A stretch of 64,000 nucleotides of DNA from Liolophura sinensis (Eukaryota; Mollusca; Polyplacophora; Chitonida; Chitonidae). Where the stretch lies: positions 24,221,265 through 24,285,264 of the forward strand of contig NC_088303.1 in NCBI RefSeq assembly GCF_032854445.1, in the 5' to 3' direction. The translations under genes were made by a program, and so were the position numbers. Of the stretch, positions 13,501 through 25,981 are shown piece by piece; position 1 is the first letter of the stretch, and each line of letters opens with the position of its first letter. The notes beneath the pieces were generated by a model. The model had not been told where the DNA came from. It did not search any database and was given only the letters and a program-made list of their open reading frames with translations.

Positions 13501-16500
13501 CGATCAACATTTCACTGTGTAAGGACACCGCTCTTTGCATTTTAGATTAAATTCCTCGAACTTCCAAGAACAATCCATGAATATGAATTAGCATGTTTTA
13601 CGCGTTCTGAATCTGCAATCGCACATAATAAATCTGATATTTACCTTGTAACGATGCTGGACAGCATCGTTGAGGATCGTGCACCTGTATAGAGACAAGC
13701 AGAGTTGAAAATGTGAACCTTCCTTGTTTAGATATATCTTTGTATCTTTTAACTACATGGTATTGGATGTTTCCAAGTCAATTTCCGAGACAATGTCGAT
13801 TAATTTTTGACACTAGAATAGATGCAATACACCCTACATCCAGGTAGGCCTACTGATCACTGACATTTTATCAGGTCACTATGCGGCCGAAAGACGTGGA
13901 ATTTCAAATTTGCTTTTTTCTAAACAATGCATCCGTATCACTTTTATTTCCGATATTAAAGAAGAAGAAAACTTAAAAACATGACACTATACGCTGAAAA
14001 GAGCACATTTTTTATATCTGGTGGTGCATGTTGCATAACTTTGCCATTTTTCCTCGCTATACACGTAATGCCTGAAAACGGCAAAGCTGCCATAAATCGC
14101 TGAGTCCATGGCGTCCTCCATCTTTAACACCCTGTAATTTATGCAGGGGATGTGTTGCCTCTCAGCCAATGAGAGTCGTTAAAACTGCCGGCTTGTTCGT
14201 GTAAACTCGGACCCTACGTCCAACATTCCAGTTTCCCGATCGTCAAACGGAAAACGAACTGTTCGCTACCTTCTGGGAAGAAGAGTTCTAACGGAAATAT
14301 ACGAACTGCACTTCGGCGGTTTCCGACGGCAATTCTCCTCCTAACACAGAAGGCTTCAGGACCAGTTCTTAGGCAAAATGGAGTCGCCCACAGCTGATTT
14401 TGGCGCTGACTTTATTTATAATTTATCAACATGAGGTACATATTAGAATTTTTTCACTGCATAACTCTTTTCAATCGTATGTGATTGATATTTAAATTTT
14501 CTTCTCCCTTAAGCAAAATCAGGACAATATGTAGCACATACCCATACATTCTGAAGCTGATTTACTTGATAGTTTTTTTGATTGTTTTCCATGTATAAAT
14601 GAGTGACACTGACGGACATGATCGTCCGATATAGAGTATGGAAAAATTGAAAAGATAACGGTACACACCGTTGACGGCAATGTTCTGATAATCCCTGTGA
14701 TTACACCGGTTCCTCTCCCACATACTGTGATACATGGAATGTGTCGGACCCTTCGTCACCGAATACGTGCTGTTCTTGTAACCTATAACACCCGTAATAA
14801 AAATGAAGACACACATTGTCAGGAACACAAATCTTGACAGATGTGTAACTATGTCAGAGCAAATCGTACTGATCATCTACCTTACGAGACAGTCCACGGG
14901 CCGCCTTACATGCAGCCATCTAAGCGTCACATGGCAACCACCGTGCACTGTAGGCACCACGTCGCCATGACTGCCACGCGCTCGTTACGTTATTAAATCG
15001 GCTTTGTGCTCGTGGGCCCCCGTTAGAAAACGGTCTGGCTCTATGAAACAATGCCATAAAATTACACAGCGGTAAAAATGCAGTTCTCTTATGTCCTAGT
15101 CTCAGCCGCACTTTGTCCCTTACGTTAAAACACAAACCTATGAGGTGCCTTCGAAACATGGCAACTTCACATTGGCAATACCCAACAGAGTTCCATTCTA
15201 ATCAATCCACTGTATTCAATTTTGCAATTTTTTCAATTTAGATTTTAGGCTCTTCGTCTGAATGGGTTCACAGGGGAAGCATCCAGAAACAAAATCTTCA
15301 AAAAGTAAAAAGTCAAACTTTAAACGTAATTTAATTTATTTACCTTACTTTTTTAAATGAAAATTTAAACTGTATACTTCACTTTCAATATATATTATGT
15401 TAAGGACAACCTTTCACAATTTCAATTTCCAAAGCAATCAACTTAACATCGTAATCAATGTTTAAATTTTGACTTTTGACAATAGTTTCTTCTTCACTAT
15501 GGATAAACCTATATAAGTTGAATATGCGTCTCCAATGATACCATTTACATGCATTTAGCCTTTGTACGTGATGAGCGAATCTAACAGCTTTTCCGATCAC
15601 GTACCTGTTGCAGCGGAGAACTCCGGCCAGTCAATTTCATTTTCCAAAATAAATGTCAGGTCCTTGAAGGCTTCCTGTAGAGATTGATGTACAGTGGATG
15701 AATTGGTTGTGGACAGTGGATGGATTGATTCATGGACAGTAGATGGGTTGATGGACAGTGGATGGACTGATTGATGGACAGAGGATGAATTGATAGACCG
15801 TTTATGGATTCATTGACAGACAGTGGATGGATTTATTTAGGGACAGTGTATGGATTTATTTATGGACGGTTGATGGATTGGTGGACATGGGGTGGATTGA
15901 TTGATGAACAGTGGGTGGATGAATTGATTGATTGACATTGGAAGAGTTGATACATGGACGATGGATGGATTGATGCATGGGCTGTGGATGGATTCATTGA
16001 TGAACAGTCGATGGATTCACTGATGGCCAGTGGATGGATTTATCGACGGACAGTTGATGATTGATAGGTGGACAGTTAACGATTGGTTGATGGGCAGTAG
16101 ATGGATTGATGGACTGGATGGATTCGTTGACGGACACTGGATAGATTTATTTATGGACAATTGATGGATTGGTGGGCATGGGGTGGATTGATTGATGAAG
16201 AGTGGATGGATTGATTGATTGACATTGGATGGATACATGGACTGTGGATCGATTGATGCATGGACTGTGATGGACAGTGGATGGATTCACTGATGGCCAG
16301 TGGATGGATTTATTGATGGACAATAGATGGATCCTTTGGTGGATAGTTGATGATCGATTGATGGTCAGTGGATGGATTGATTGATGGGCAGTTGATGATT
16401 GACAGTTAATGGTTGATTGATGGACAGTGGATGGATTGATGGACAGTGGATGGATTCGTTGACGGACAGTGAGTGGATCGAATGATGTATTGATTCGCGG

Positions 16501-19500
16501 ACAGATTCATCAATGTACAGTGGATGGGTTGATTGATGAACACTTTCACTCGACGACACAGAAGCAATTCAGCAAACAACGTTGAGTAACCATGAAAAAA
16601 TATACTACTGCATGATTGACTGAACTGAAATGAACGAAGTGACGTGTTGGTATACATCTACAACTACAATCTTTCACCAAGTCTACACAAAAAGAGGCAT
16701 CGAGTACAAAACCAGTGAAATTCTACACGTCATTTCCTTTCAGACTATAGGATACACGGAGAGTTACTACAAAACGTTCTAAAGTTCAATATATTGCGGT
16801 TTTACGAAAAGTGAAGAAAGATATGCACAAAAAAATTTGAAAACAAAAACCTTAGTGGAAAGTGGATTGATTGATTGATTGATTGACAGTTGATGGATTG
16901 ATAGATGGACAGTGGATGGATGGAAAAAACCTTTTGAAGCAAATTTTAATAACCCCTCGATTTTAAGAATATTTTCCGTCAATGTTCGGAAATATTCGCC
17001 TGTGACGTCATCGATGTACACAATGGGATCACGGGACCAGCTTAGTGCCCTCAATTCGGGTTTTCCCATCAACAAAGATGATGTAACAATTGTCACTGCT
17101 GACGTCACCACAGCAAGCTACTTTCCGGACTGACCTTAGTAACAAAGTAGTTTAAAGAGATATTTACGCCCCAAAGAAGAAAGGCAAGAAGTTTTTCTGT
17201 TCTTCTATATACGTTAGGTAATACCGTATACTCATATATTAAGAAGTAGGAACCAAGCGTTTCTTGCATCTTTTTAGTACCTAGCAAAGGTTTTTGGCAA
17301 GACGTTTGTACTTTTTTTTAATGAGGTATATTAAATCACTTCTCTCCTAAAGCAAATAGGCCTTTATGAATGAGAACTTCAAGTGTAGGCTTCATCCCGT
17401 ATAGTAAATGTTTAGGTAAAAAGTTACCAAGATAAATATTAACCTTTACATTACTAAAGTTAACATATACTTTTATGTGAAGTGTAACTTAGCTGAATCG
17501 GTTGAAGCCCAACTGCACCTATTCAGTAAACGTTTACAATTTTAACAGTGTATAAGTGTAACATTCTATAGCACGGCCTCGAGTACTAATCAAATAAATG
17601 GCATTTGTATACTATACCTGTCACCAAAAACAATGGTTCAAGACAAGTGAAGCAGGCAATGAAACTCCTTGCATATAAAACTGTAGTTGTTATCCTTATT
17701 ATTCATGTGGTATTATTGATGTTTATTGATAACAGAACATCACATTTCATCGAGAGCTTCTGGGTCTACCAGACAGACAACTTACCACTGAGATCAGACT
17801 ACTGTCGAACCATTCCTCAGGGAGGTGGAAGTGGGCACCCACAGAGTCGCCCAGGATAGCTACCCCTCGGGAAGAGCTATTCCCACATAACAAGTCCTCA
17901 TACGGGGTCCCAGAGGCACCATCAACGCCCTGACATTAAATAATACAGGTGTCTATATAAATATCGTATAAATGCAAATACTGAGAATTTCATGTCTTTA
18001 AAAGATAGAGAACAACAATGCCTCTAAAACCAAACTTTGAAATGAGAAAGGTTTATTTCTGCCAAGCATTTTAAGCCCAGTTTCACGAAGCTTCCTAACT
18101 CCAGTAGATTGTGTAAGTCGGACATTCTATGCTTAAGTCCAAGATGGAGTGTTTTTCGACCAAACTTAAGACAAATAGTACATTTTGCTTAAGCAAAACG
18201 CTTTTGGCTAAGCAAAATAACTTCAAAAGTTTCGTGAAACCGGGAAATGAACAACTTGCCGACATGGTGCTAAATACGCCAGTGTAACAGTTGGATACTA
18301 ACCTAATTCTATTTTCCTTGTAAAAAAAAATCCAAAATAACTTATATAATATAAAGAAATACAACTCACGTATATGCCATTACAATTCGAGTCGACGTAT
18401 ATGTCCGAGTCAATAGGTCTGTAAAAGCAAGCAATGTGATCAACAAAAATATATAACTAAGCCTAAATGTGAATCGTGGAAAGGTCTGTCAGCAACCTGT
18501 GGATGCTCGTGGGTTTCCCCCAGGCTCTGCCCGGTTTCGTCCCACCATAATGCTGGCTGCCGTCGTATAGGTTAAATATTCTGGAATATAGCGTTAAACA
18601 TCAATCAAATAATTGAATAAACTAAATGTGAACCTGTGTATGTTGATTTAGAAAGCATAGAACGACGGCTTCTAAAACCTTGATTTCAAATGCTATATAA
18701 AAATTGGCTAAACTGCATAAATAGTTGAATAAATTGAGTGAAAATGAAAGACTGGATCCGCTTTTAAGACACCACACACGGTGGTGGGGAGGGGAGGGGA
18801 AGTTCTCTGACTCAGGCTCTTGACAAATAAGACCACGAGTTTGAGTCAAGTTCTCGTTGGTTATGGTGTGGTTTTAGGTCATGAGGTTTGTAAGATATCC
18901 GTCAATGGGCGGTGGTTCACTCCAGTCGCCAAATCTGATCGCCGTCATAAAAGTGACAATGCTCTGTATGCGGCGTCAAACACGAATCAATCAAGCAACC
19001 AGTCAAGCGCGGTGTAGGCGTGTCTATACTTACTTAGCGCCCGGATGTATACCTGGGTTAGAATCGTCACAATCTTTGCCACGCCATGACACACCGCGTA
19101 ATGTCTGAAGATGATACAACAACCAAGTAACATATAACTGCTCTTTCAACACCACGATATAGATATTAACACACACAAAAAATAGTTTTATTCAAAAATG
19201 TGACGCCGTAGTGTACATGACTGATCTGTAATACGCCTTGAATGACAGGAACAGGTCTGGTATATTTTCACGTGGATATTATACGGTATAGGTTTATGGA
19301 GGTGTATGGCGCTTTAGCCATGGTTCGAAAGCCGCCATATTTTGGAGCGTGTATCATGATGTAATCATACATGTATTTTCCAGCCAAATTATGGATATCA
19401 ACATTACGCATTATACCGTCAGCGGGTTAAAAGCAAAATGAAGTACAGAAAGCCGATCATATCAGATGAAAGGCCGTTCAAAATTTGCCAGGAAAATAGT

Positions 19501-22500
19501 TCGCTTTACTTTGTAAGAATTCTTTCCAGCCGCTTTTGTGGTGGTATGTAGTGAGGTCACTTTCAATTTTTCCCCATGAAATGGTGAATTTAGTGAATGC
19601 ATTCAAAGATCTAAATGTTTATGCATTTTTGAAATTTAGCAGTCTATGTGTGTTAAGTGGTGAAAACCTGATGTGACGTCACTGGTCCCATTATGTTCAG
19701 AAAATTCCATTTTAGAATCCAATGTATTTTACTAGGTTGAAAAAAAATAATTGGCACGATTTTTGTGAACAGTGTTCAATGGTCTTTCATCGGACAGATA
19801 CTTCACGTTAGTGTTTTCAAGGCCTTTCAGTGAAGTTACATGGTTTTAGAAGCTGAATGCTTGAAACACTATCATTTTTTGTTGATTTTATTACAGAGGT
19901 GTAATATGGTATTACCTGTGCTATACTATAGTAATCTCCGTCTGCATCCAAGGCTGGGTCGTGCTGATCAAATATTCTGACGGAAAAGTAAAACATACCG
20001 CAATGAGGCAAACAAAATTGATATACGTGAAATTATTCAATCATACTTCACAGCTTAAATCAAAGAATGATTAAAAAATACAATGACGAAAGCAACTCCT
20101 CCTAAATATGTATTCCACCATTGAGTTTCTGATCTGGCGCGTTTTTTGTTTTGTTTTGTTATCTTGGATAGTCTTGAAAACTCGCAGACGGAAGTTATGG
20201 GCATATCGGTATAATCAACGCCCCAAACATTTTAAGGAACGATGTATAAAATATTATTCTTACTTTTTAATCCATTCACATAATTCTTTCACTCCTGGTA
20301 AATCGCAGATATCAGCTCGCAAATATCTCTGTAAAACAAAACAAACGGGTGTTTGGACGTTATTACATAAATCAATACATCAACGATGATATTTTTTGTT
20401 GCTACGCAAAGAAACATATTTCCATGCGAATAGGGTACAGCGAATGAAGTTCGTCCGTTGGTCTCATTACACTGAAATTGTAATGTCGGTATTTTGAGAT
20501 CGTGCGAAACACTGTGTGATAGGAATTATACCGTACATAAACAGTCTGTATGTACACACACCGTACCCTATTTCACGTCCGGGTGAGTGACACTTTCTTC
20601 ATTACTCCCTGTATCAGAATGGGTTGTTATTCAGCCTGGGTTCTCCACCACCCTACGTTCACCATAAAACGTGACACTTTCTTGATTCTCCCTTGTATCA
20701 GACAGGTTTGTAACTCAGCCCGGTTCTCCACCCTCCCACGTGCACCAGCAAACCTGCGTGACACTTTCTTCAGTACTCACTGTATCAGAATGGGTTGTTA
20801 TTCAGCCTGGGTTCTCCACCACCCTACGTGCACCAGAAAACGTGATACTTTCTTGATTCTTCCCTGTATCAGACGGGGTTGTTACTCAGCCCGGGTTCTC
20901 CACCATCCCACGTGCACCAGCAAACGTGCGTGACACTTTCTTCATTACTTCCTGTATCAAAATGGGTTGTTATTTAGCCTGGGTTCTCCACCATCCCACG
21001 TGCACCATCAAACGTTCGTGACACTTTCTTCATTGCTCCCTGTAACAGAATGGGTTGCCATTCAACCCGGGTTCTCCACCACCCTACGTGCACCAGCAAT
21101 CATGCGTGACACTTTCTTCATTCCCCCATATATCAGACAGGTTGTTACCAGCTCGGGTTTTTCACCATAGCACGTGTACCAGCAAACGTGCGCGACGCTT
21201 TCTTTATTACTCCCTGTATCAGAATGGGTTGTTATTCAGCCAGGGTTCTCCACCATCCCACATGCATCAGCAAGCCTGTGTGACACTTTCTTGATTGTCC
21301 CCTGTGTCAGACAGGGTTGTTACTCAACCCGAGTTCTCAACCACCCCACTGCTCCAGCAAACGTGACACTTTCTTCATTCCCTCCTCTCTTAGATAGGGT
21401 TATTACTCAGACTGGGTTTTCCACCACTCCCGTGCACCAGAAAACGCGACACTTTCTTGATTGTCCCCTGTGTCAGACAGGGTTGTTACTCAACCCGAGT
21501 TGAGTAACACCACCCCACGTGGGCCGGCAATCGAGCGCGACGCTTTTTTGAATCCAGTACCTCCACTCACCTTACACAACTGACGACGTGTACTGAAGGC
21601 TTAACTTCACCACCTTTGGTACGGCACCACTTTACCACATGTTGGAAACTGTCGCAATACATACCACTGACACGCCCGTATACTGTGACCACTTGACTTA
21701 CCAGCTTGGTGTCCCGCTTTGCAATACGGTCAACGTGCGCCTTTACACCACCCTGTATAGAAAGAAATCAAAGTAATATCTATGTCATTACTGGTTAAAT
21801 ATAAACAATTAATATTCTTCCAGTTAATTTTTAATGCTTTCAACATGATAATGATCACATCCCAAATCAGAACAAACGTTCGATCTGTGCAACAAACATC
21901 TTAGATAAAGCCTGTACCGTACACAGAAAATAGGTCAGACAGTCTTACAAGGATGTTGAACTACATGTATTCGGACTTTGTCCTCCATTGATTGAATGCT
22001 TTATTTGTTGGCTTAGAGTTATTCACCTGTAATTCATGTATGCGAGGACTTCGTAATTTGAGTAAACCGCTTTTGTATTGCTACATAGATACATGAATGA
22101 GTTGAACTGGTCTATTTATACCTGCCTTTGGAGGGGGGAAAATCGTGCACTCCGGTTTTCCGGCCTGTGTGTAGCATAACCCTATACGGTGACAGACAAC
22201 ATCCGGCGTCACTTTCTTCTCTAAACTACAAAGACGCGAAAGAACTGATGAATTGTAAAAGACATTATTAACTCTGTACAGACAATTGCCTCATACCATT
22301 TTTTAACCCTGAATACGTTTTCACACATCACAAAAGAATAATGATTCTAAAAAAGGTACCGTAGCAACGATATGGGAGCATGAGAAGACAAATGGGGCCT
22401 ATTGAATACAATTTAGGCTTTGAGAAGATAATTCAGGATTTGAAAAGATAATCCAGGATTTGAAAAGATAATTCACGCTTTTAGAAGATATTTCAGGCTT

Positions 22501-25500
22501 TGAGAAGATAATTCCGGCTTTGAGAAGAAACTTCAGGCTTTCAGAAGAAAATGCGGGCTTTCCGAAGAAAATCCTTCCTCGAGAAGAAAACTCGGTCCTA
22601 CGAAAGCAAATCAAGCGTTAGAACTTTATTGAACAAGTTGCTACATTTAGAAATTTAAACATTTCATGTTTTCGCACATCGCTAAAAATAATGTTTCTAA
22701 AAACAGGTACCGTAACCTGTGCTGTGGCTGCGCTTACGAAGTGACGATTGATTTCTGAAAACGTCTGGGTGTGTGAGATAGTATTTTAGGTACAATAAAT
22801 CAAACAGGGTGAGGAAAACGTATAGAAAAAAAATCGTTGGCATGTTTGTTTGTTTTTCGTACTGGAAATGCCTCATTGACAGCTCCCTAAAAGTACAAAA
22901 TATCTGAGCAAGAAGGTATCATTGGGCTTTTTTTTCAGTTAAAAGACAGTATTTTGGTGGTTTACTTATACGATGCTAAAAGCATTGCAAAATTTCTAAT
23001 GTTCGACATTTTGCAAAGCCAAATACCTGGAATAACATGTACATATTTATCTGAGTGGCATCCCACATGCATTCACTTACACATCGGTCGCCATGTTTGT
23101 TGGTGGGAGAATAATCTGTTTCTTTTAACTTCTCTCCTATACTCAGCAGTCTTTGAAATCAGTTAATTGCCTATCGTCACGGACACAACAAACATCCATA
23201 TCATGGTAAAGGAAATGTAGTTAGAAAAGTTTTTCTTATTCATATTGTTAAACTCCATAAGCTTGTTTTCAACATCATGCTAAACCAATTGCCTCGTGCG
23301 AGGTCATAATTATTCAAAAACTAGTGGCATGGGGTTTAACATCATGAATTAGTAAAAAAAAAAAAAGCACTTTACCTGCATTTTTCTGGCAATACTATCT
23401 ACTATCAACATGTCAATATGTAGGACTTGTGGTTGTGGCTGTGATTTTGGGTGATTTTACAGAGAACAGAAAATAGGCGAGAAGCCAGAAGAAACAGGCT
23501 ATAGGAAACCAACCTAGAATCGAGCTGGGCTAACCGATGGTGTTGAACTTCATTTTGAGTAGTTATGGAGGTTAGGCTTGTTTGAAATACATCTATGGTA
23601 TTTACTTCCAAAAACAGTACTGAAGGTTCAGAAATAAATAGGCCTACCTGTCAATTATTAACGGAACAAAGTAACTTCCAAATGTTTGACAATAGATCTG
23701 ATAGTCGACGGGTAGAAAATTACACAGGCGGTCAAAGGCCCGGACGGCGGTCTCGTTGTAGATTTCACTTAGTTGTTCTGTTAGTGCCACAATAACGGTG
23801 CATGCTGAAAGTACAAATGCCACAATAACGGCACAATCTGGGGGGGAAAAGTTAAAGCAAAAAAAAAGTTAAAGTTAAAAAAAAAAACATCAATCCATCT
23901 CATGCTGGCTTCCTTTTCGGTCGTACGTGGGAATTTCTGTCAGCAACTTGCGGACCGTTGTGGACTTTCTCCGGTATCCTCTAACAATAATGGCAGCCGT
24001 AAGCGAAATATTCTTAAATACGGCGTAAAACATCAATCAAATAAATAAAGAAATGAAACACAAACGTGTACATGTACTATACATAAATACGTATGGAGCT
24101 GATGTTTCACAGCTACCCGACACCGAAGTTCTCTACTTCACGACGTAGAAGTTCCCTACTACATGACACCGAAGTTCATTTCTACAGGACGCCAAAGTTT
24201 CCTACTACACGACACTGAATTTCCTTAGCAACACGACGTTGAACTCCCTATTACACGACGCCGAACTTCCCTAAAGCTACACCAAGCCGCTACACGACGT
24301 CGAAGTTTCCTATTACACGACGCCGATGTTTCATAGCTACACGGAGTCGACGTTCCACATAGGTACACTACGCCGAAGTTCCCGACTACACCACGATGAA
24401 GTTTCCCAAGTACACCACGCCGAAGTTTCATAGCACACGAAGCCGAGGTTTCCTAGAATTAGTACACGACGCCGAAGTTCAATACAGTACACGACACCAC
24501 AGTTCCCAAGCTACACGACGGTGAAATCCTCTAGCTGAGCTACGCCGAAATTCCCTATCTACACAATGCCAAATTTCCCTATAGCTACACGAGCTCAAAA
24601 CTCCTTAGCTACACGATGCCAAAATTCTCTAGCTACGCAATGTCGATACCCATTAGAAAAGTTATTATCTTCATTCAATCAGTTTCGTTGTCTAATTTAC
24701 GGCAGATTATCTTGATTTGACACAAAGCCACTAGTAATAAGGAATTCATATCTGTACGCCCTGTATAATATATATTTACCCGATATGTCGATCATTCCGA
24801 AGCTGGGAGGATTTTCGTTATCATTTTACCTTGGTAACATGTAATATGTGAAGAACTGCCGTCAGCTTCTAAATTTAGCTTGCCACTGTTTACATATGCT
24901 GAGTTCAGGGCCTGCTGTCTGCCTCTGCCTTAGAATGTTCCAGAATACCCTCGTTTCGGGGCCTGTTTGTTTACAACAAGTGTTCAAGAATTTTCTTATT
25001 CTAGACAATTCCACCAGTCTATATAAGACCTATGAAAGCAGGTCAAAAGAGGAGAAAGGAGAATTATTGAGAGTTTTGGATGCTTTCGCTGTTTATTACT
25101 TTAGTAGGCCTTTTGTGCTGAATTTTGGTGCCTTTATAGCGTCTGGCTTTGTTATATCCTATCTCCACCGAGCACTTGTTCAGTCTGAACTTGTATATTT
25201 AATTTGTGCTCTTGTGTACACAGTGCTTATTAGTACATCGACCCTGTCTGTGGAATTTTGTGTATATTTCATCATACACTCAGTTATACTGTGGATTTTC
25301 CCTCTTATGAATATTGCCACTGTGCAATTTTTAAGCATTGTGGAGTATATGCGTCCGTTTGGACTTGACATCGTTGTACATGTAAGTACTTTAGTATTTG
25401 TATAAATACTGCTATCCTTTCTTGTTAAACGTAAGTACTTTAGTATTTGTAAAAGTCTTGTCATCTGTTCTTGTTAAACCTAATAAACTGTTGTAAATAA

Positions 25501-25981
25501 AATCTGCTGGTTTTGGTTACTTTTTTGTGCGGCTAAACTATATTATTTACTATATTATTTAAACCTAGCAGAGCCTGGGGGGAAAACCAATGACCGACAG
25601 GCCGAGAGGCCAGCTTGCCGACAGGCCTCTTCATTCACGGCCAAACGTTGATATACGTATTTATCTAGAAAAGATGTGAAGACCATGTGATACATAGTTG
25701 CGTCATTTACATGATATGCGGTAGTCTCTATCTTCAGTGTATTAAAACTGTGGGCATGAAATTCGTTGAATTTCTACATAGAAAGGTGCTAGAAACGGGG
25801 GGGGGGGGTCTTGATATTCTTATATATCATAGCTAATAAACAAATACTTACCGACACAAGTTGCCCCACCATTCACACCTCTTTGAAATGACTGGGACGA
25901 AAATCTGGAAAGTGGTTGACTTGGGCTGACTAAAATCCCAGCAAAAACCAACACGAAAATAGCCTGTGTCTTCGCACTCAT
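7532..25981 (-). CDS. AOAH: Acyloxyacyl hydrolase, complete 19-exon gene
   Basis: AOAH removes the secondary (acyloxyacyl) fatty acids from lipid A, inactivating lipopolysaccharide in lysosomes or outside cells. Exons: 25852-25981, 23648-23804, 22126-22225, 21702-21752, 20264-20328, 19916-19976, 19034-19104, 18370-18418, 17786-17929, 15605-15674, 14669-14782, 13645-13684, 12954-13028, 11314-11389, 10559-10714, 9775-9834, 9339-9435, 8435-8511, 7532-7663. They total 1725 nt, 574 residues plus stop (human 575). Residues 1-25 are a signal peptide. A saposin B domain follows (Cys 42, 45, 71, 82, 107, 113). Then come calcium-loop sequences (DADGDYY, DSNCNG) and an SGNH hydrolase domain with catalytic Ser257 in ILGDSVGAHFH, Asn371 in IGNDVC, and Asp525/His528 in EPVDGFH. 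The end, FGDQGGYE, matches the family C-terminus. All introns are GT-AG except intron 3, which appears to be GC-AG. No break was found. Confidence 0.96.
7880..8335. repeat. Dispersed repeat, about three degraded tandem units
   Basis: Segments around 7905, 8075 and 8195 share ATTCCTGGATTCGGGTCAAC-like, ATGAATTGG(T)C-like and TTTCATCAAAATACGAGCA-like strings, ending near 8300 in a CAGACAGGTAAAG tail. I recognise the pattern as a family widely scattered in invertebrate genomes. It lies in the last AOAH intron. Confidence 0.55.
10138..10325 (-). mobile_element. tRNA-derived SINE of a second family
   Basis: Read on the minus strand, it starts with a tRNA-like head: an A-box-like string GCGCAGGTGGTTAAATCACT, then a B-box-like GTTCGGATCC. 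The body CCAGGAGGTTTGTCAGGTAC recurs, degraded, near 3690-3740, 8960-9010 and 37530-37580. It differs from the main SINE of this window and lies in AOAH intron 15. Confidence 0.6.
11772..12270. repeat. 155-bp tandem repeat, 3 units, derived from a LINE RNase H region
   Basis: The anchor TGCAATTC(T/G)GAATGCTCTG recurs at 11814, 11970 and 12124 (spacing 154-156). The last unit runs straight into a LINE RNase H fragment. One frame of the first unit reads DCLRALQS, like the D-S-x-x-A-L-x-S segment of LINE RNase H. The array is in AOAH intron 13. Confidence 0.8.
12271..12480 (+). pseudogene. LINE RNase H-domain fragment
   Basis: The plus strand encodes FAWVPGRSGVPGNERLDRLA, the WVPGHxGxxGNExAD signature of the RNase H domain of non-LTR retrotransposons. 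A shifted frame follows with WQTEWDASQKGRLYH, typical of the region downstream. There is no reverse transcriptase or endonuclease next to it, so this is a truncated, frameshifted remnant in AOAH intron 13. Confidence 0.75.
12490..12920. repeat. 72-78 bp tandem repeat, about 6 units
   Basis: The string ACAGAGACATAGTTACAGTA recurs at about 12571, 12643, 12721 and 12799, with partial units on both sides, alternating with ATGATCTAATCTTTTGCAGG. It ends about 30 bp from AOAH exon 13 (12954-13028). Confidence 0.85.
13186..13345 (-). mobile_element. Main-family SINE, tail half
   Basis: On the plus strand the tail comes first (TATTTATTTGCTCGGTGTTT), then CTCAAGAATATTTCACTTAT and the GC-rich body CCGGGCAGAGTCCCGGGAAC. 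The tRNA-like head is missing. It lies in AOAH intron 12. Confidence 0.75.
15685..16590. repeat. Degenerate GGATGGATTGAT minisatellite
   Basis: About 900 bp of units such as GATGGACAGTGGATGGATTG, with 4-bp (GATG/GATT) substructure and variable unit length. It starts about 10 bp upstream, in gene direction, of AOAH exon 10 (15605-15674). A smaller block of the same motif is at 16857-16923. Confidence 0.9.
16857..16923. repeat. Second block of the GGATGGATTGAT minisatellite
   Basis: A run of GATT followed by TGATAGATGGACAGTGGATG, the same motif as the 0.9-kb array beginning at 15685. It lies in the same AOAH intron. Confidence 0.8.
18478..18612 (+). mobile_element. Main-family SINE, body and tail
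   Basis: AAAGGTCTGTCAGCAACCTG starts the body, followed by CCCAGGCTCTGCCCGGTTTC and a degraded tail with GCGTTAAACATCAATCAAAT. The tRNA-like head is absent. It lies in AOAH intron 7. Confidence 0.75.
20587..21550. repeat. Minisatellite of 83-91 bp units, about 11 copies
   Basis: The anchor GTGACACTTTCTTCATTACT (or variants) recurs at 20587, 20671, 20758, 20842, 20930, 21018, 21106, 21193, 21280, 21363 and 21446, with a partial unit at 21537. Units alternate between two subtypes (TTCATT and TTGATT), suggesting growth as dimers. It lies in AOAH intron 4. Confidence 0.92.
21753..22125 (-). other. AOAH: AOAH intron 3, apparent GC-AG intron
   Basis: Exon 3 must end at 22126 (...CCA AAG) for exon 4 (GGT GGT GTA AAG...) to read in frame, which makes the donor GCAGGT. 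The GT four bases downstream (22121-22120) would shift the frame and reach a stop eight codons into exon 4. The acceptor is TATACAG. Confidence 0.65.
22415..22605. repeat. 20-bp minisatellite, about 9 units
   Basis: Units of AGGCTTTGAGAAGATAATTC drift gradually toward GGGCTTTCCGAAGAAAATCC along the array. It lies in AOAH intron 2, about 190 bp upstream, in gene direction, of exon 3. Confidence 0.88.
23888..24050 (+). mobile_element. Main-family SINE, body and tail
   Basis: TCTCATGCTGGCTTCCTTTT begins the recognisable body; the tail is GCGTAAAACATCAATCAAAT plus AATAAA. It lies in AOAH intron 1. Confidence 0.75.
24110..24655. repeat. Minisatellite of about 20-24 bp units (CTACACGACGCCGAAGTTCC)
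   Basis: About 23 loosely spaced units with drifting length and sequence, in AOAH intron 1 just upstream, on the plus strand, of the solo LTR. Confidence 0.85.
24842..25543 (+). mobile_element. Solo or truncated LTR related to the 26.5-32 kb element
   Basis: It aligns along its length with the two LTRs of the element at 26554-32038, including TTAGCTTGCCACTGTTTACA and the duplicated segment with AAGTACTTTAGTATTTGTA. It lacks the last ~50 bp (the ATTTCGAACAAG...CGTAACA end) and has no internal region beside it. It differs from both other LTRs more than they differ from each other, so it is an older insertion. It lies in AOAH intron 1, opposite to the gene's direction. Confidence 0.85.

Noticed and set aside
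14920-15159. 79-codon minus-strand frame as an AOAH exon
   Set aside because: Exons 10 and 11 (15605-15674, 14669-14782) already join in frame and match the family without a gap.
20550-21503. Plus-strand frames of 67-127 codons
   Set aside because: They follow the 83-91 bp tandem repeat, change frame with unit length, and lie in an AOAH intron.
24848-25405. 185-codon hydrophobic frame at 24.8 kb (and similar ones at 26657 and 31413)
   Set aside because: All three lie inside copies of the same LTR and do not keep the same frame between copies.
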